From Crocodylus rhombifer (lineage: Eukaryota > Chordata > Crocodylia > Crocodylidae), in NCBI GenBank assembly GCA_038503035.1, contig JAVSML010019015.1, positions 38,384 through 102,383 of the forward strand: a DNA stretch of 64,000 nt, in the 5' to 3' direction. The translations under genes were made by a program, and so were the position numbers. This document shows, one piece after another, positions 55,240 to 64,000 of this stretch. A model generated the notes under the pieces. That model was not told where the DNA came from and ran no database searches. It saw only the letters and a program-made list of their open reading frames with translations. How positions within the stretch are numbered: the first letter of the stretch is position 1; each line of letters opens with the position of its first letter.

Positions 55240-57185
55240 GCACCAGCTATGCAAAGGGCTTTTTCAAGGATATGCAGCTGGGACCCGAAGAGGGAAAACT
55301 AAAGCTGGCTACAAGAATCAAGAACAGAAAGAAATCCTTCTTTAGCTTCATAGGGAGTTAAAGGAAAACTAATAGGAGTGTGGGGCCACTGTTCAATGCC
55401 TCAGGATACCTGGTCACCACCACTCAGGAAAAAAACAGAACTCCTAAATGACTACTTTGCTTCAGTCTTTCACAAGACCAAGGGGAACAACATGCCAGAT
55501 AGGGCACAGAACAAGCAGGGCGGGATTGACATCGTTCCCACCATTGCTATAGAACTGGTGTACAATCAGTTAAAGAAATTGGAGGTATATAAATTAGCAG
55601 GACCAGATGAACTCCACCCAAGAGTGCTGCAAGAGTTGGCCAAAGTAATTTCAGAGCCCCCTGGCAAATGTCTGTAAAAAATCATGGGCCTCTGGAGAAA
55701 TCCCAGAGGACTGGAAGAGGGCCAGTGTTGTGCCCATCTTCAGGAAGGGGAAGTGTGAAGACCCAGGAAACTACAGGTCACTTAGTTTAACTTCTATTCC
55801 AGGGAAAATCCTAGAAACATTCATCAAAGAGGCTATATGTGACAAACTTGCAGAAGGCATGATACTGAATGACAGCCAGCATGGTTTCATTGCAGGCAGG
55901 TCTTGTCTGACCAACCTCATTTCTTTCTATGATTAGGTGACTTGTCACCTGGATGAGAGAAAAGCAGTTGACATCATATACCTCAACTTCCAGAATGCTT
56001 TGACCTGGTATCCCACGAGGTACTGAGCAGAAAACTGAAAGATATCTGGTTCAACTGTGGGACCATCAAGTGGGTGTGAAACTGGTTGCGGGGTAGGATG
56101 CAGAGTCCAAATGAATGGATCGGTGTTGTCCTGGCAAGATGTGGGCAGCGGCATATCGCAGGGGTTGGTACTTGGCCCAGTGCTGTTCAATATCTTCATT
56201 AATGACCTGGATGAGGGGGTGAAAAACCCATTGGTCAAGGTCGTGGATGACACCAAGATACAGGGTTGTGCAGACCCACCCACAGATAGGCTGCAGATAC
56301 AAGCAGACCTAGACAAGCTGGCATGTTGGGCCGAACAGAACCAGATGAGGTTCAATGTAAAGAAATGCAAAGTGCTGCATCTGGGAAGGAAGAACCCCCA
56401 GCACAACTACAGGCTGGGCAATGCTAACCTGACCAGCACTACAAATGAAAGGGATCTGGGGATAACAATAGACCCCAGCATGAATATGAGCCTGCAGTGC
56501 AATGCAGTAGCTGCTAGGGCCAATAAAACTCTGGCATGGATCAATCAATGCATCTCCAGTAAATCCAAAGAAGTGATTCACTCACTCTACTCAACACTGG
56601 TGTGGCCACAGCTGGAGTATTGCATCCAGTTCTGGGTGTTGCACTTCAACAAGGACGTGCTAAAGCTCTAGATGGTCCAGAGAAGGGCCACTCGTATGAT
56701 CAGGGATTTGCATGACAAGCCATACGAGGAGAGGCTGAGGGATCTTGGACTCTTCAGTCTAAAGAAAAGAAGGCTGAGAGAGGACCTGATTGTGGCTTAC
56801 TGCTATATCAGAAGTGTACATCAGGGTCTTGGTGAACAACTGTTCACCAGGGCGCCCTGGGGGAAAACTAGAAACAACGGCCACAAACTCCTGGAAAATA
56901 GTTTCAGGCTGAACATTAGGAAAAACTTCTTCACAACTAGGATGTCCAGACTATGAAACAAGCTCCCCCCAGAGGTGGTGCAATCATCTAGAGGTCTTCA
57001 GGAGCAGACTGGATGGTCACCTGGCTGGGGTCGTCTGACCCCAGGTCTCTTTCCGGCTCATGCAGGGTGCTGGACCCAATGATACTTTGGGGTCCCTTCC
57101 AGCCCTATAATTTCATAGACTTCATAGACATTAGGACTGGAAGGGACCTTGGAAGATCATTGAGTAACAATATTCTATGATTCTA
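55240..57185 (+). mobile_element. CR1 LINE copy, plus strand
   Basis: Begins in the pre-RT region (ATRIKNRKKSFFSFIGS-like), then LLNDYFASVFHKT, PDELHPRVLQELAKVI, NYRSLSLTSIPGKIL, HGFIAGRSCLTNLISFYD, a frameshift, then ISQGLVLGPVLFNIFINDLD, LEYCIQFWVLHF and NNGHKLLENSFRLNIRKNFF. The RT site reads VKVVDDTKIQG (VVDD for FADD). The tail at 57105-57185 includes a short minus-oriented CR1 3' end (TTAGGACTGGAAGGGACCTT) before ATTCTATGATTCTATT. Confidence 0.9.
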
Positions 57186-57399
57186 TTAAATTAGCAAAGC
57201 AAAAGATGTCCTCAGGGCACTGCTTTTTGATTGCAAGTGTCTTTGGCAACCAGTAGGGCAGGGCTTTGCAAGTCAGGCCAGAGCAAGATGTGGGTAGGAC
57301 TGGAAGTGGGGGTCCCAGCCCTGTGCTGGAAGACCTAACTCAGGGATCCCACCCCAGGGCTTCCTGGGTATTACAATAGCCCTGTAATAAATGCTGTCC

Positions 57400-57580
57400 C
57401 ATGGGCTCAGACTGTGCACCAAGTGTTCTCAATTGAGTGTCCACCAAGACCCCAGAGTCCTTTTCAGTGTCACTGCTTCTCATATGTACTCCTGCATCTT
57501 ATAACTGGCCTACATTCTTTGTTCCTACATGTATGAGCTTGCATTCAGCTACATGATAATGCATGTTATTTAAAAGAGTT
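57400..57580 (-). mobile_element. Old LINE fragment
   Basis: Minus-strand translation suggests AECKLIHVGTKN and EKDSGVLVDTQL, the RT-3' region of CR1/L3-type LINEs. Confidence 0.45.
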
Positions 57581-58042
57581 AAAAGAGTTAATAGATTACT
57601 ACATTAATAGATGCTCTGAGTTAATCTAAGTAAGCAAGACATCCTATTTATAATGAACCACTCCACAAATGTCATACACTTTTCTAGCAGTGATTTTAAA
57701 TTTCCTTGCAGGTCCTTCATAAAGACCTTCAAGGGGGATGGACTGAAAATGGATCCCTGGTGAACATTTTCATTTGATAACTAGTCACCATTCACAGGTG
57801 TTTTATGCAGTCTCTCATGTTATCCATTTCAGATCCATTCAGTATGGGCAGCACTGATTTTGTACAGTACTGGTGGTTTCTTTGTTTTTCAAATCAGAAT
57901 AACTCTAGAACTAAATCAGACTCCTTAGAGAAGTCTAACTACATATATATTATTCCAACACAATTAAGACTGAGGGAATGATACAACAGAGGTCCATTAA
58001 ATCATGAGTGACATGGAGAAAATAAATGGGGATTTACCAACT

Positions 58043-58610
58043 GGACATATCTACATGTGCATTTAATGCACATTAGTTTATTTTAATGCGCATTAAAGCA
58101 TCAGTAAAAATTTTTACATGTGCTTCGGGGGTAGGGAGGAGTGCTTTAATTAAAGTGGACCTAAGAGCTGCTCTAATTAAAGCATCACAGCATCTCATGT
58201 ACCACGTCCCTGCACTTAAAAATGGTGGCAGGGGTGCTGGAACTAAAGCTTGTTCAATAAGCTTTAGATAAAGTGCCCCTGCCACCATTTTTAAGCATGA
58301 GGACACTGATACATGAGTCACAGGAGGCTGTTGGAGCACAGCAATTAGCACACTCCAGTAAACTTGATTAATCCAGTCTGTTCTGGTGTGCTGGAATTCC
58401 AGTGCATCAGAGCAGCCTCCATGCTTGTGTATAGGTGCTCCATGCTATTTAGTTCATGTGCATTAAAATAGGCTAACGAGCACTAAGCATTACTAAAAAA
58501 CCATGTTCTTTAGTTAATATGCATTAAGACAGACTAATGCGCATTTTCCTAGTCATACTAGATTCAATGTGCACTAACTAAAGCACATTAATGTATGTGT
58601 AGATGCCCTC
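58043..58610. mobile_element. MITE with TCTACATGTGCATT ends
   Basis: GGACATATCTACATGTGCAT at the left and, inverted, GAGGGCATCTACACATACAT at the right. GCATTA/TAATGC motifs crowd both shoulders; a strong hairpin sits in the middle. No target duplication identified. Confidence 0.65.
58194..58317. repeat. Strong hairpin, copy 1
   Basis: CTCATGTACC…CACTTAAAAATGGTGGCAGG, GGTGC and AACTAAAGCTT pair with AAGCTTTAG, TGCCCCTGCCACCATTTTTA and CATGAG. About 55-base arms with a few mismatches and a very short loop. Confidence 0.82.
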
Positions 58611-58639
58611 ACTTCCCTTCACAATGCTAGAACTAGGGG

Positions 58640-59050
58640 ATACACAATGAAATTATTAGTTAGTGGGTTTCAAATGCACAAAAGGAAATTCTTTTCCCAA
58701 CTGTGTGTAATTAACTTGTGGAATTCATTGACACAGGAAGCTGTAAGAGCTGATAATTTATCAAGGTTCGAAGGATGATTGGAAAAATAGTTTGAGTGGG
58801 GAACTTCTTGAGCAAATTTGCATATGATATAAAACTGGAAAGGACTACAAAACGTACTGGAGGACAGGAATGCATTTCAGAAGACTCTCGAAAGCCGGGC
58901 CAGAGCCAACAGGATGGAGACCAATTCTGTGAAATGCAAGGCGTTACACCTCAGAAAGAATAATTAAAAACACAAATACAAAGTGAGTGATAAATGGCTG
59001 GATGGCAGAACTACGTGCTACCAGAAATCCATGTACTACTTGGTCTTTTG
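58640..59050 (+). mobile_element. Old LINE (CR1/L3-like) relic
   Basis: Contains CTTTTCCCAACTGTGTG…AATTAACTTGTGGAATTCAT (tail-like) and then NSVKCKALHLRKNN in translation, which aligns with KCKVLHLGRKN of CR1. Order is scrambled, so more than one fragment may be present. Confidence 0.5.
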
Positions 59051-59539
59051 AGAGACAATAACTACAGCCCATCTATGACCAGGACTTTTTGCAAACTTAG
59101 ACACAGAATTAAGGGACAATTAGAATTATATTTCCCATTGCCCCTCCATTCCCTCTTAGCGGGTAAGGTACTACCACCACCAAAGTCAGATAAAGAGGCA
59201 AGAGAAGGGTCTTTTATTGATTACCCCCCAAAGCATAAGAATAAGCATGTGTCTCTGCTTATCTGGCTGCCTGCAACAGCACAATACAGATTCTCACCTA
59301 TATTGGCTAGGGAAGAGGAAGCTGGAATGCAAGCTAGCTTCAGCTTGTCTTGAATTTGCTGAGATATTCCCCAAATCCCTATCTTCCCCCCACCCCTTTC
59401 CATGCATTATTTATGCAAAGCTTATTTTAATAAGCATTTGGATTAGAGGTACTTGGATTTCTTTGTTCCACTGGAACTTTGGGAATTTGACTAAGCTAGT
59501 TTTTCTGCAAATTTGAAAGATGCCAATTAGCTAGGGTCA

Positions 59540-60010
59540 TGTGAGGGGACAGCCTCAAACCTGGGGCTTCAACATGGCCAACACAGCCACTCATCTTAGC
59601 TTGCCACCCTAAGGCTAAACATTTAGACTGGTCATGGTGGGCCTGACACTTCCAGCAGGACCTAATCTTCTGCTCATGGGAGTGTCCCTGCTCCCTGTCA
59701 TGGGAGTGGCTGGCCAGGGTCAACTAACCCTCCACTTCCCTCCTATAAATTTCTGAGCCAGAAGTGTCTGGGCAACAGGATTTGACTTGACCTAAGATTG
59801 CTTTGCTGTTCCCTCTGAGTTGCTCCTTGACTCCACTCTCTGCTTGATCTCCTGGCTTCTTGACTTAAGCTTGCTTCTAGATCCTACTCCTGGATTGACC
59901 TCTGGCTTCCTGACCCAGTTTGTTTTCAGAGTCTGTTCACCCATCCTGACTGTGGTTTCTGCCTCAATTCCCTGAGTGGCTCCAGATCCTGCAATGACAG
60001 ATCTGTGTGC
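59540..60010 (+). mobile_element. Possible LTR
   Basis: TATA-like CCTATAAATTT at about 59742 followed by CTTGACTCC/CTGGCTTCCTGACC phrases typical of some Gypsy LTR downstream parts; similar in style to 28540-29020. Borders not found. Confidence 0.32.
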
Positions 60011-60565
60011 TTTTGAAAAGTATGATTCTGGGAAAAAGACTTTCTTATGTCTTTCTCTTACCATCTAGGAATGCTTCTTGCCATCTTTTGTTCCTTCTAG
60101 TTTGCTGATTAGGCCAGGTAATAACCTCTTTAATATCCACAAAGGTTCACTCTAGAACAGGCCCTTAGCCACACTTCTGCAGTTTGGCATAAGTCTCTTG
60201 AAAATGGCCAAAACAGATAACACGTTAACAAAGGCAAATTATTATTTCAATAGGATTCTAGCACACTACATACAACTCAATTCTTGTCAAAAGGCAAAAC
60301 ATCAGTTCTTTCTTTTAGCTGCTATTAAGCACTTTCTCAAAAAGCAGTTATTCATATTTGGCCTAGTATTAGTGGTCTTGATAAACAGTTTCTTATTCTA
60401 CTTTGCAAAGCTATTGCTTGTGACTTAAATGCAAGCTTATTGATTGTATACAATCTTAAGCATATATTATCTATAATGTAGGTTTTTGCTGGTTTGTGGT
60501 GTGCACCTGTCAGTGTTGTCTGTCAGCCACTGACCGTATCTATGGCCTACATATTAAGAAGGATC

Positions 60566-60852
60566 TAGGAGCACCTATAGATGTGCTGGACATTTGCTCT
60601 GATATGTGCTAATTAGCACATGTTGGAGCAGACTCAATTAATTAATTAGCATGCTCCAGCAGCCTCTGCATTACGTGTGTTCAGCATCTCCATGCTTCAA
60701 AATGGCAGCAGGGGTGCTTTAACTAAAGCTCGTCAAGCAAGCTTTAGTTAAAGCTCCCCTGCCGCCATTTTGAAGCATGGGATGCTGAATACACATTACA
60801 CCATGGGTTCTTTAATTTGAGTGGCTCTTGGAGGATATGTAAAGATACCCTA
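60566..60852. mobile_element. MITE, 287 bases, with strong hairpin
   Basis: TAGGAGCACCTATAGATGTG and, inverted from the right, TAGGGTATCTTTACATATCC. The core hairpin is homologous to that in 58043-58610 (shared AATGG.(A/T)GCAGGGGTGCT). Confidence 0.6.
60682..60787. repeat. Strong hairpin, copy 2
   Basis: CAGCATCTCCATGCTTCAAA through GCTTTAACTAAAGCT pairs with AGCTTTAGTTAAAGC through TTTGAAGCATGGGATGCTG; about 49-base arms with very few mismatches and a loop of roughly 8 bases. Confidence 0.87.
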
Positions 60853-60879
60853 GGAGTCTATGATCCACTCAGACTCAAT

Positions 60880-61820
60880 ATGAGTCTGTAGTATGATGCA
60901 TCTGCAAAAAAAAAGAAAAGCAATTTTAGACTGCATCAATAGGAGTATTAGGTGTAAGACATGGAAGGTGACAGTACCTCTTTCCTTGGCACTGTTTAGA
61001 CCTCATCTAGAGTACCGTGTGCAGTTTTGGGCTCCGCATCTTAAAAAGGGCATGGAGAAATTGGAGAGGGTCCAGAGGCAGGCGACAAAAATGATATTAA
61101 AGGGCTTGTGAGAGAGGCAAGGATTTCTTAGGATTTCTTTCTTGCTTGTCACATAACCTCTGGATGGCTACAACTTCACTTTTTACACTACCATTAAAGG
61201 ACTTGGAAGGCAAGCTTTATGAGAAGAGGTTAAAGGAAATAGGCATGTTTAGCTTTCAGAGGAGGTGCTTAAGAGGGAACAGGATAGCAGCCTTCAAATA
61301 TCTGAAAGGTTGGTATAAAGAAGAGAGAGAATACTTTTTTTTCTGTTGCTGCAGAGACCTGTACACATACCAGTGGGTTGAAGTTGAAGCAGAGTAGGCT
61401 TAGACTGGATATTAGGAAAACCTTCTTCACTGTTAGAACAATGAGGAAGGTTCAAGATTCAAGCTACAGCAAGGGAAGTTTAGGTTAGATATTAGGAAGA
61501 CTGTTCTCACTAGGGGGGTAATAAAGCAAGGAACACATTAGCAGGGAGGTGGTGGAAGTTCCGTCCTGGGAGGTTTTTAAGACCCAGCTAGACAAAGCCT
61601 TGTCTGGGATGATCTAGGTGGGGATGGTCCTACTCTGAGCAGGGGTTGAACCAGATGACCACCTGAGGTCCCTTGCAACGCTAACTTTCTATGATTCGAA
61701 CAGGAAGGCAGTGGAACAGACTCCCCAGGGAAACTGTGGAAGCTCTGTCATTGGAAGTGTTCAAGAAGATGTTGGATAAACATTGATCAGAAATGATTTA
61801 GGAGTAGTTATGCCTGCAGC
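60880..61820 (+). mobile_element. CR1 3' region with a second CR1 inside
   Basis: SLALFRPHLEYRVQFWAPHL, KLERVQRQATKMI, KRLKEIGMFSFQRRCLRGNR and IAAFKYLKGWY give the RT end. The frame passes to GLDIRKTFF at about 61405, is cut at about 61440, and resumes after 61700 with NRKAVEQTPQG-like sequence. Confidence 0.68.
61440..61697 (+). mobile_element. Nested CR1 3' end
   Basis: A complete short tail (GGTTAGATATTAGGAAGACT … GAGGTGGTGGAAGTTCCGTC … CAACGCTAACTTTCTATGATTC) lies within the same region of an older CR1. GAACA(AT)GAGGAAG and GAACAGGAAG at the borders may be the target site duplicate. Confidence 0.66.
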
Positions 61821-62784
61821 ACTCTCTAAAAAGCAGCAGTCAGAAGCCCAGCTCCATCCTCCCCCAGTAGATTGCTAGGAGATAACAAGAATTGCTCTGC
61901 CTCTTAGAGCAGATGGATATTGGAGAGGACCATCCTCAGCAGCCAGAGAATGAAAGACAGCTCCACAGCTGGCTTACTTAGGAAAGAAAATTATAGCAGC
62001 TAGGATGAGATTATGGAGGTGGTACAGAAAGGCGGTTTCTGGCTGTCTAGTTAGAGGGTGTGATGTTTGGAGTCATGTCTGCTGTCTTTAAATTGCAGGG
62101 TAGAATGGAGGGTGTTTGGTTTATTCCTATCTTGCTGGGATAAAACCAAATAGGAAGAAGGGGCACAGTATCTTGGGTTAGACAAGTGGAATATAATACT
62201 AGAAACTAAAATGCTTTGTTAACCTCTTGGTATTCATGGTTTACCCTGAGTGTCATTAGTTTTAAAAATGCTCCAACAGTATCTTAGAATTCAAATACCA
62301 TAAGAGATCTCTGTATGTGCATTAATAGCTCTAACACGATTGTCAAACAACAAGGAAGTGTGCATGTTCAGCAAAATAAGAGCCAGTAATGGAGAGAGGG
62401 GAGACATCATGGCTGCAAAGCAGCAGTCTATAGCTTCAGGGGTAAGGTTGGTTGCCTTTATATATTCCACTTCACAGTGTCTGTGCCTTCTTCCAATAGG
62501 ATGTATCTAATATCAGAATATTCTTGCTCCAGGAATCTAGAATTTTCTTCCTCTTTATTTAGGCCATGAATGTAGAGATGTGGTTTGAGGTGGGACTTAC
62601 TGTGTCTGCTGAACTGTAGTATATTTGGGAGTGACAGTTTCTAGGAAGTCAGTTCTGACATGCTTTGTTTGTGGTTTATTGTTCTCAACTGTTTGCAGGA
62701 GGCCAAGAGTACTTGATGGGTGCAATTACAAATGACATCTTGAGTTGTGTAAGACTTTAATACCAGAAAACCTTCCTTAAGCAT
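61821..62784. other. No gene seen
   Basis: AT-richer intergenic sequence without recognisable exon or element. Confidence 0.4.
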
Positions 62785-63255
62785 ATTTCATAGATTTCAT
62801 AGATTTCATAGACATCAGGGCTGGAAGGGACCTCGGGAGATCATCGAGTCCAGCCCCCTGCCCAAAGGGCAGGAAGTCAGCTGGGGTCATAGGATCCCAG
62901 CAAGATAAACATCCAATTTACTCTTGAAGGTGTTCAATGTAGGTGCTTGAACCACCTCTGCTGGCAGACTGTTCCAGACCTTGGGGGCTCAGACAGTAAA
63001 GAAATTCTTCCTTATGTCCAGCCTGAAATGGTCTTGCAGGAGTTTGTGACCGTTCGACCTCGTCATCCCTTGGGGCGCTCTGGTGAACAGACGTTCCCCC
63101 AGATCCTGGTGTTCACCCCTGATAAACTTATAGGTGGCCATCAGATCACCCCTGAGCCTGTGCTTTTCCAGGCTAAAGAGTCCCATGTCTCTCAGCCTAT
63201 CATCATAAGATCTGTTTTCCTGACCTCTGATCATGCGCGTGGCTCTCCTCTGGAC
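62785..63255 (-). mobile_element. CR1 3' end, minus strand
   Basis: Starts with the triple ATAGATTTC tail repeat, then AGGGCTGGAAGGGACCTCGG. Minus-strand frame [20 protein letters not shown] to RLDIRKNFFTV is open over 81 codons. Young-looking, 5'-truncated at about 63255. Confidence 0.87.
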
Positions 63256-63369
63256 TCATATGAATGAGATTGAATCTTCCTGTCACATAGAATGTAACTG
63301 CGTGTAACATCTGTGTGTAAGTTAGTTGTGCTGATTGACTTTCCTCTGTACCCACATGAGGTAGAACAA

Positions 63370-63590
63370 GAGCTAATAGGCTTTAGTTGCAACAGGGGAA
63401 ATTAAGGTTTGATATTAGGAAAAGCTTTCTAACTTAGGTTTAGCCTGAGAACAGATCTCCTAGAGAGGTTGTGGAATCACCGCCATTGGCCAGGTTGGGT
63501 TAGACAAGGATGTTCCTGTTTTGAGCAACAGGCTGGACTACATGACCACCTGAGGTACCTTTCAGCCCTGCTTTCCTATGATGCTACAGT
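63370..63590 (+). mobile_element. CR1 3' end, plus strand
   Basis: AATTAAGGTTTGATATTAGG, GAGAGGTTGTGGAATCACCG, CAGGCTGGACTACATGACCA and a CTTTCCTATGATGCTA tail. Confidence 0.66.
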
Positions 63591-63929
63591 ACCAGGCCTC
63601 TAAAACAGTGTAGTGCACAGAACCCATAAAACTCACAGTACCCCACAATGGCTCACTAGGCAGCTCTTTACATGGAGCTCTTAATGTGATGCCAGAAGAA
63701 AGTTTTTACTGTTTTAATTCTTCTTTGTGACTCATGGAAGGCAGCAACTTACTTCAGCAAGAGCTGGGGGGAATATTGCACGGTCCCTTATAACACAGAT
63801 GTCTGGTCACATATCTATGATAGATGGAGATACACTGGGGCCTATCAGATACATTCTGAAATGTGTGACACTGGAAAAAGTGGGTCAACCAGAGTGGATG
63901 CTTTGCAAACAACAGTGCATAAGGACTGC

Positions 63930-64000
63930 TTCCAAGGCACCTGGCTGGGGTCTTATGACCCCAGCCGCCCCCAGTGCTCCTTCCTGCCCATGGCGGGGGG
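63930..64000 (+). mobile_element. CR1 3' tail at the window edge
   Basis: CACCTGGCTGGGGTCTTATG ACCCCAG resembles the HLAGV-coding tail in 57015-57060. It runs off the window. Confidence 0.45.

Noticed and set aside
58086..58351. Short open frames on both strands in 58086-58351
   Set aside because: They read through a palindrome inside a MITE.
1..64000. tRNA or rRNA genes
   Set aside because: No cloverleaf with A and B boxes or rRNA core sequence was noticed by eye; a tRNAscan or Infernal run would settle it.

Overview
The window looks like sauropsid nuclear DNA, most likely crocodilian, with turtle a possible alternative. The basis is many CR1 LINEs (at least ten copies or fragments on both strands), Ty3/Gypsy pieces, abundant non-autonomous TIR elements, spliced genes with GT-AG introns, and no compact gene packing. 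Two 10-base N runs (9419-9428 and 48054-48063) mark assembly gaps. No bacterial-type operons, CRISPR arrays, rRNA or tRNA genes were recognised.

The only host genes are a head-to-tail, plus-strand cluster of TRIM genes (RING, B-box, coiled coil, PRY/SPRY). Two copies have complete seven-exon reading frames: TRIM-1 (11295-18342, 484 codons by my model) and TRIM-2 (22905-36213, 488 codons). Both follow the same exon pattern of about 408-420, 84-96, 231, 23, 116, 60 and 521-533 coding bases with matching phases. Relics of further copies follow: a broken unit with B-box, exon 2 and exon 5 remnants (37704-42836), a stop-ridden RING exon (44515-44790), a B-box remnant (47482-47564) and a coiled-coil exon remnant (49743-49946). 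Flanks, introns and 3' ends also align between units, so the cluster grew by segmental duplication and has partly decayed. TRIM-1 has lost three of eight expected B-box zinc ligands and the usual acceptor of exon 2.

The rest is layered mobile DNA. 1-9418 holds a Gypsy integrase relic, a hAT-like foldback element, and two long minus-strand CR1 copies, the second split by another foldback element. Five foldback elements (starts 678, 6287, 24232, 31986, 50818) share TAGGGCTGTG-type ends; three have perfect or one-mismatch 8-bp target duplications. A short Gypsy element at 45195-46496 has a 5-bp duplication but two unlike LTRs. From 51820 to the end I see no host gene: LINE relics, MITE-like inverted repeats and two very strong hairpins.

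Because the TRIM units are paralogous, several insertions can be read against an empty site in another unit, giving a relative order of events: an old CR1 fragment predates the duplication, while a 443-bp TIR element in TRIM-1 and an 894-bp TIR element in the third unit came after it.
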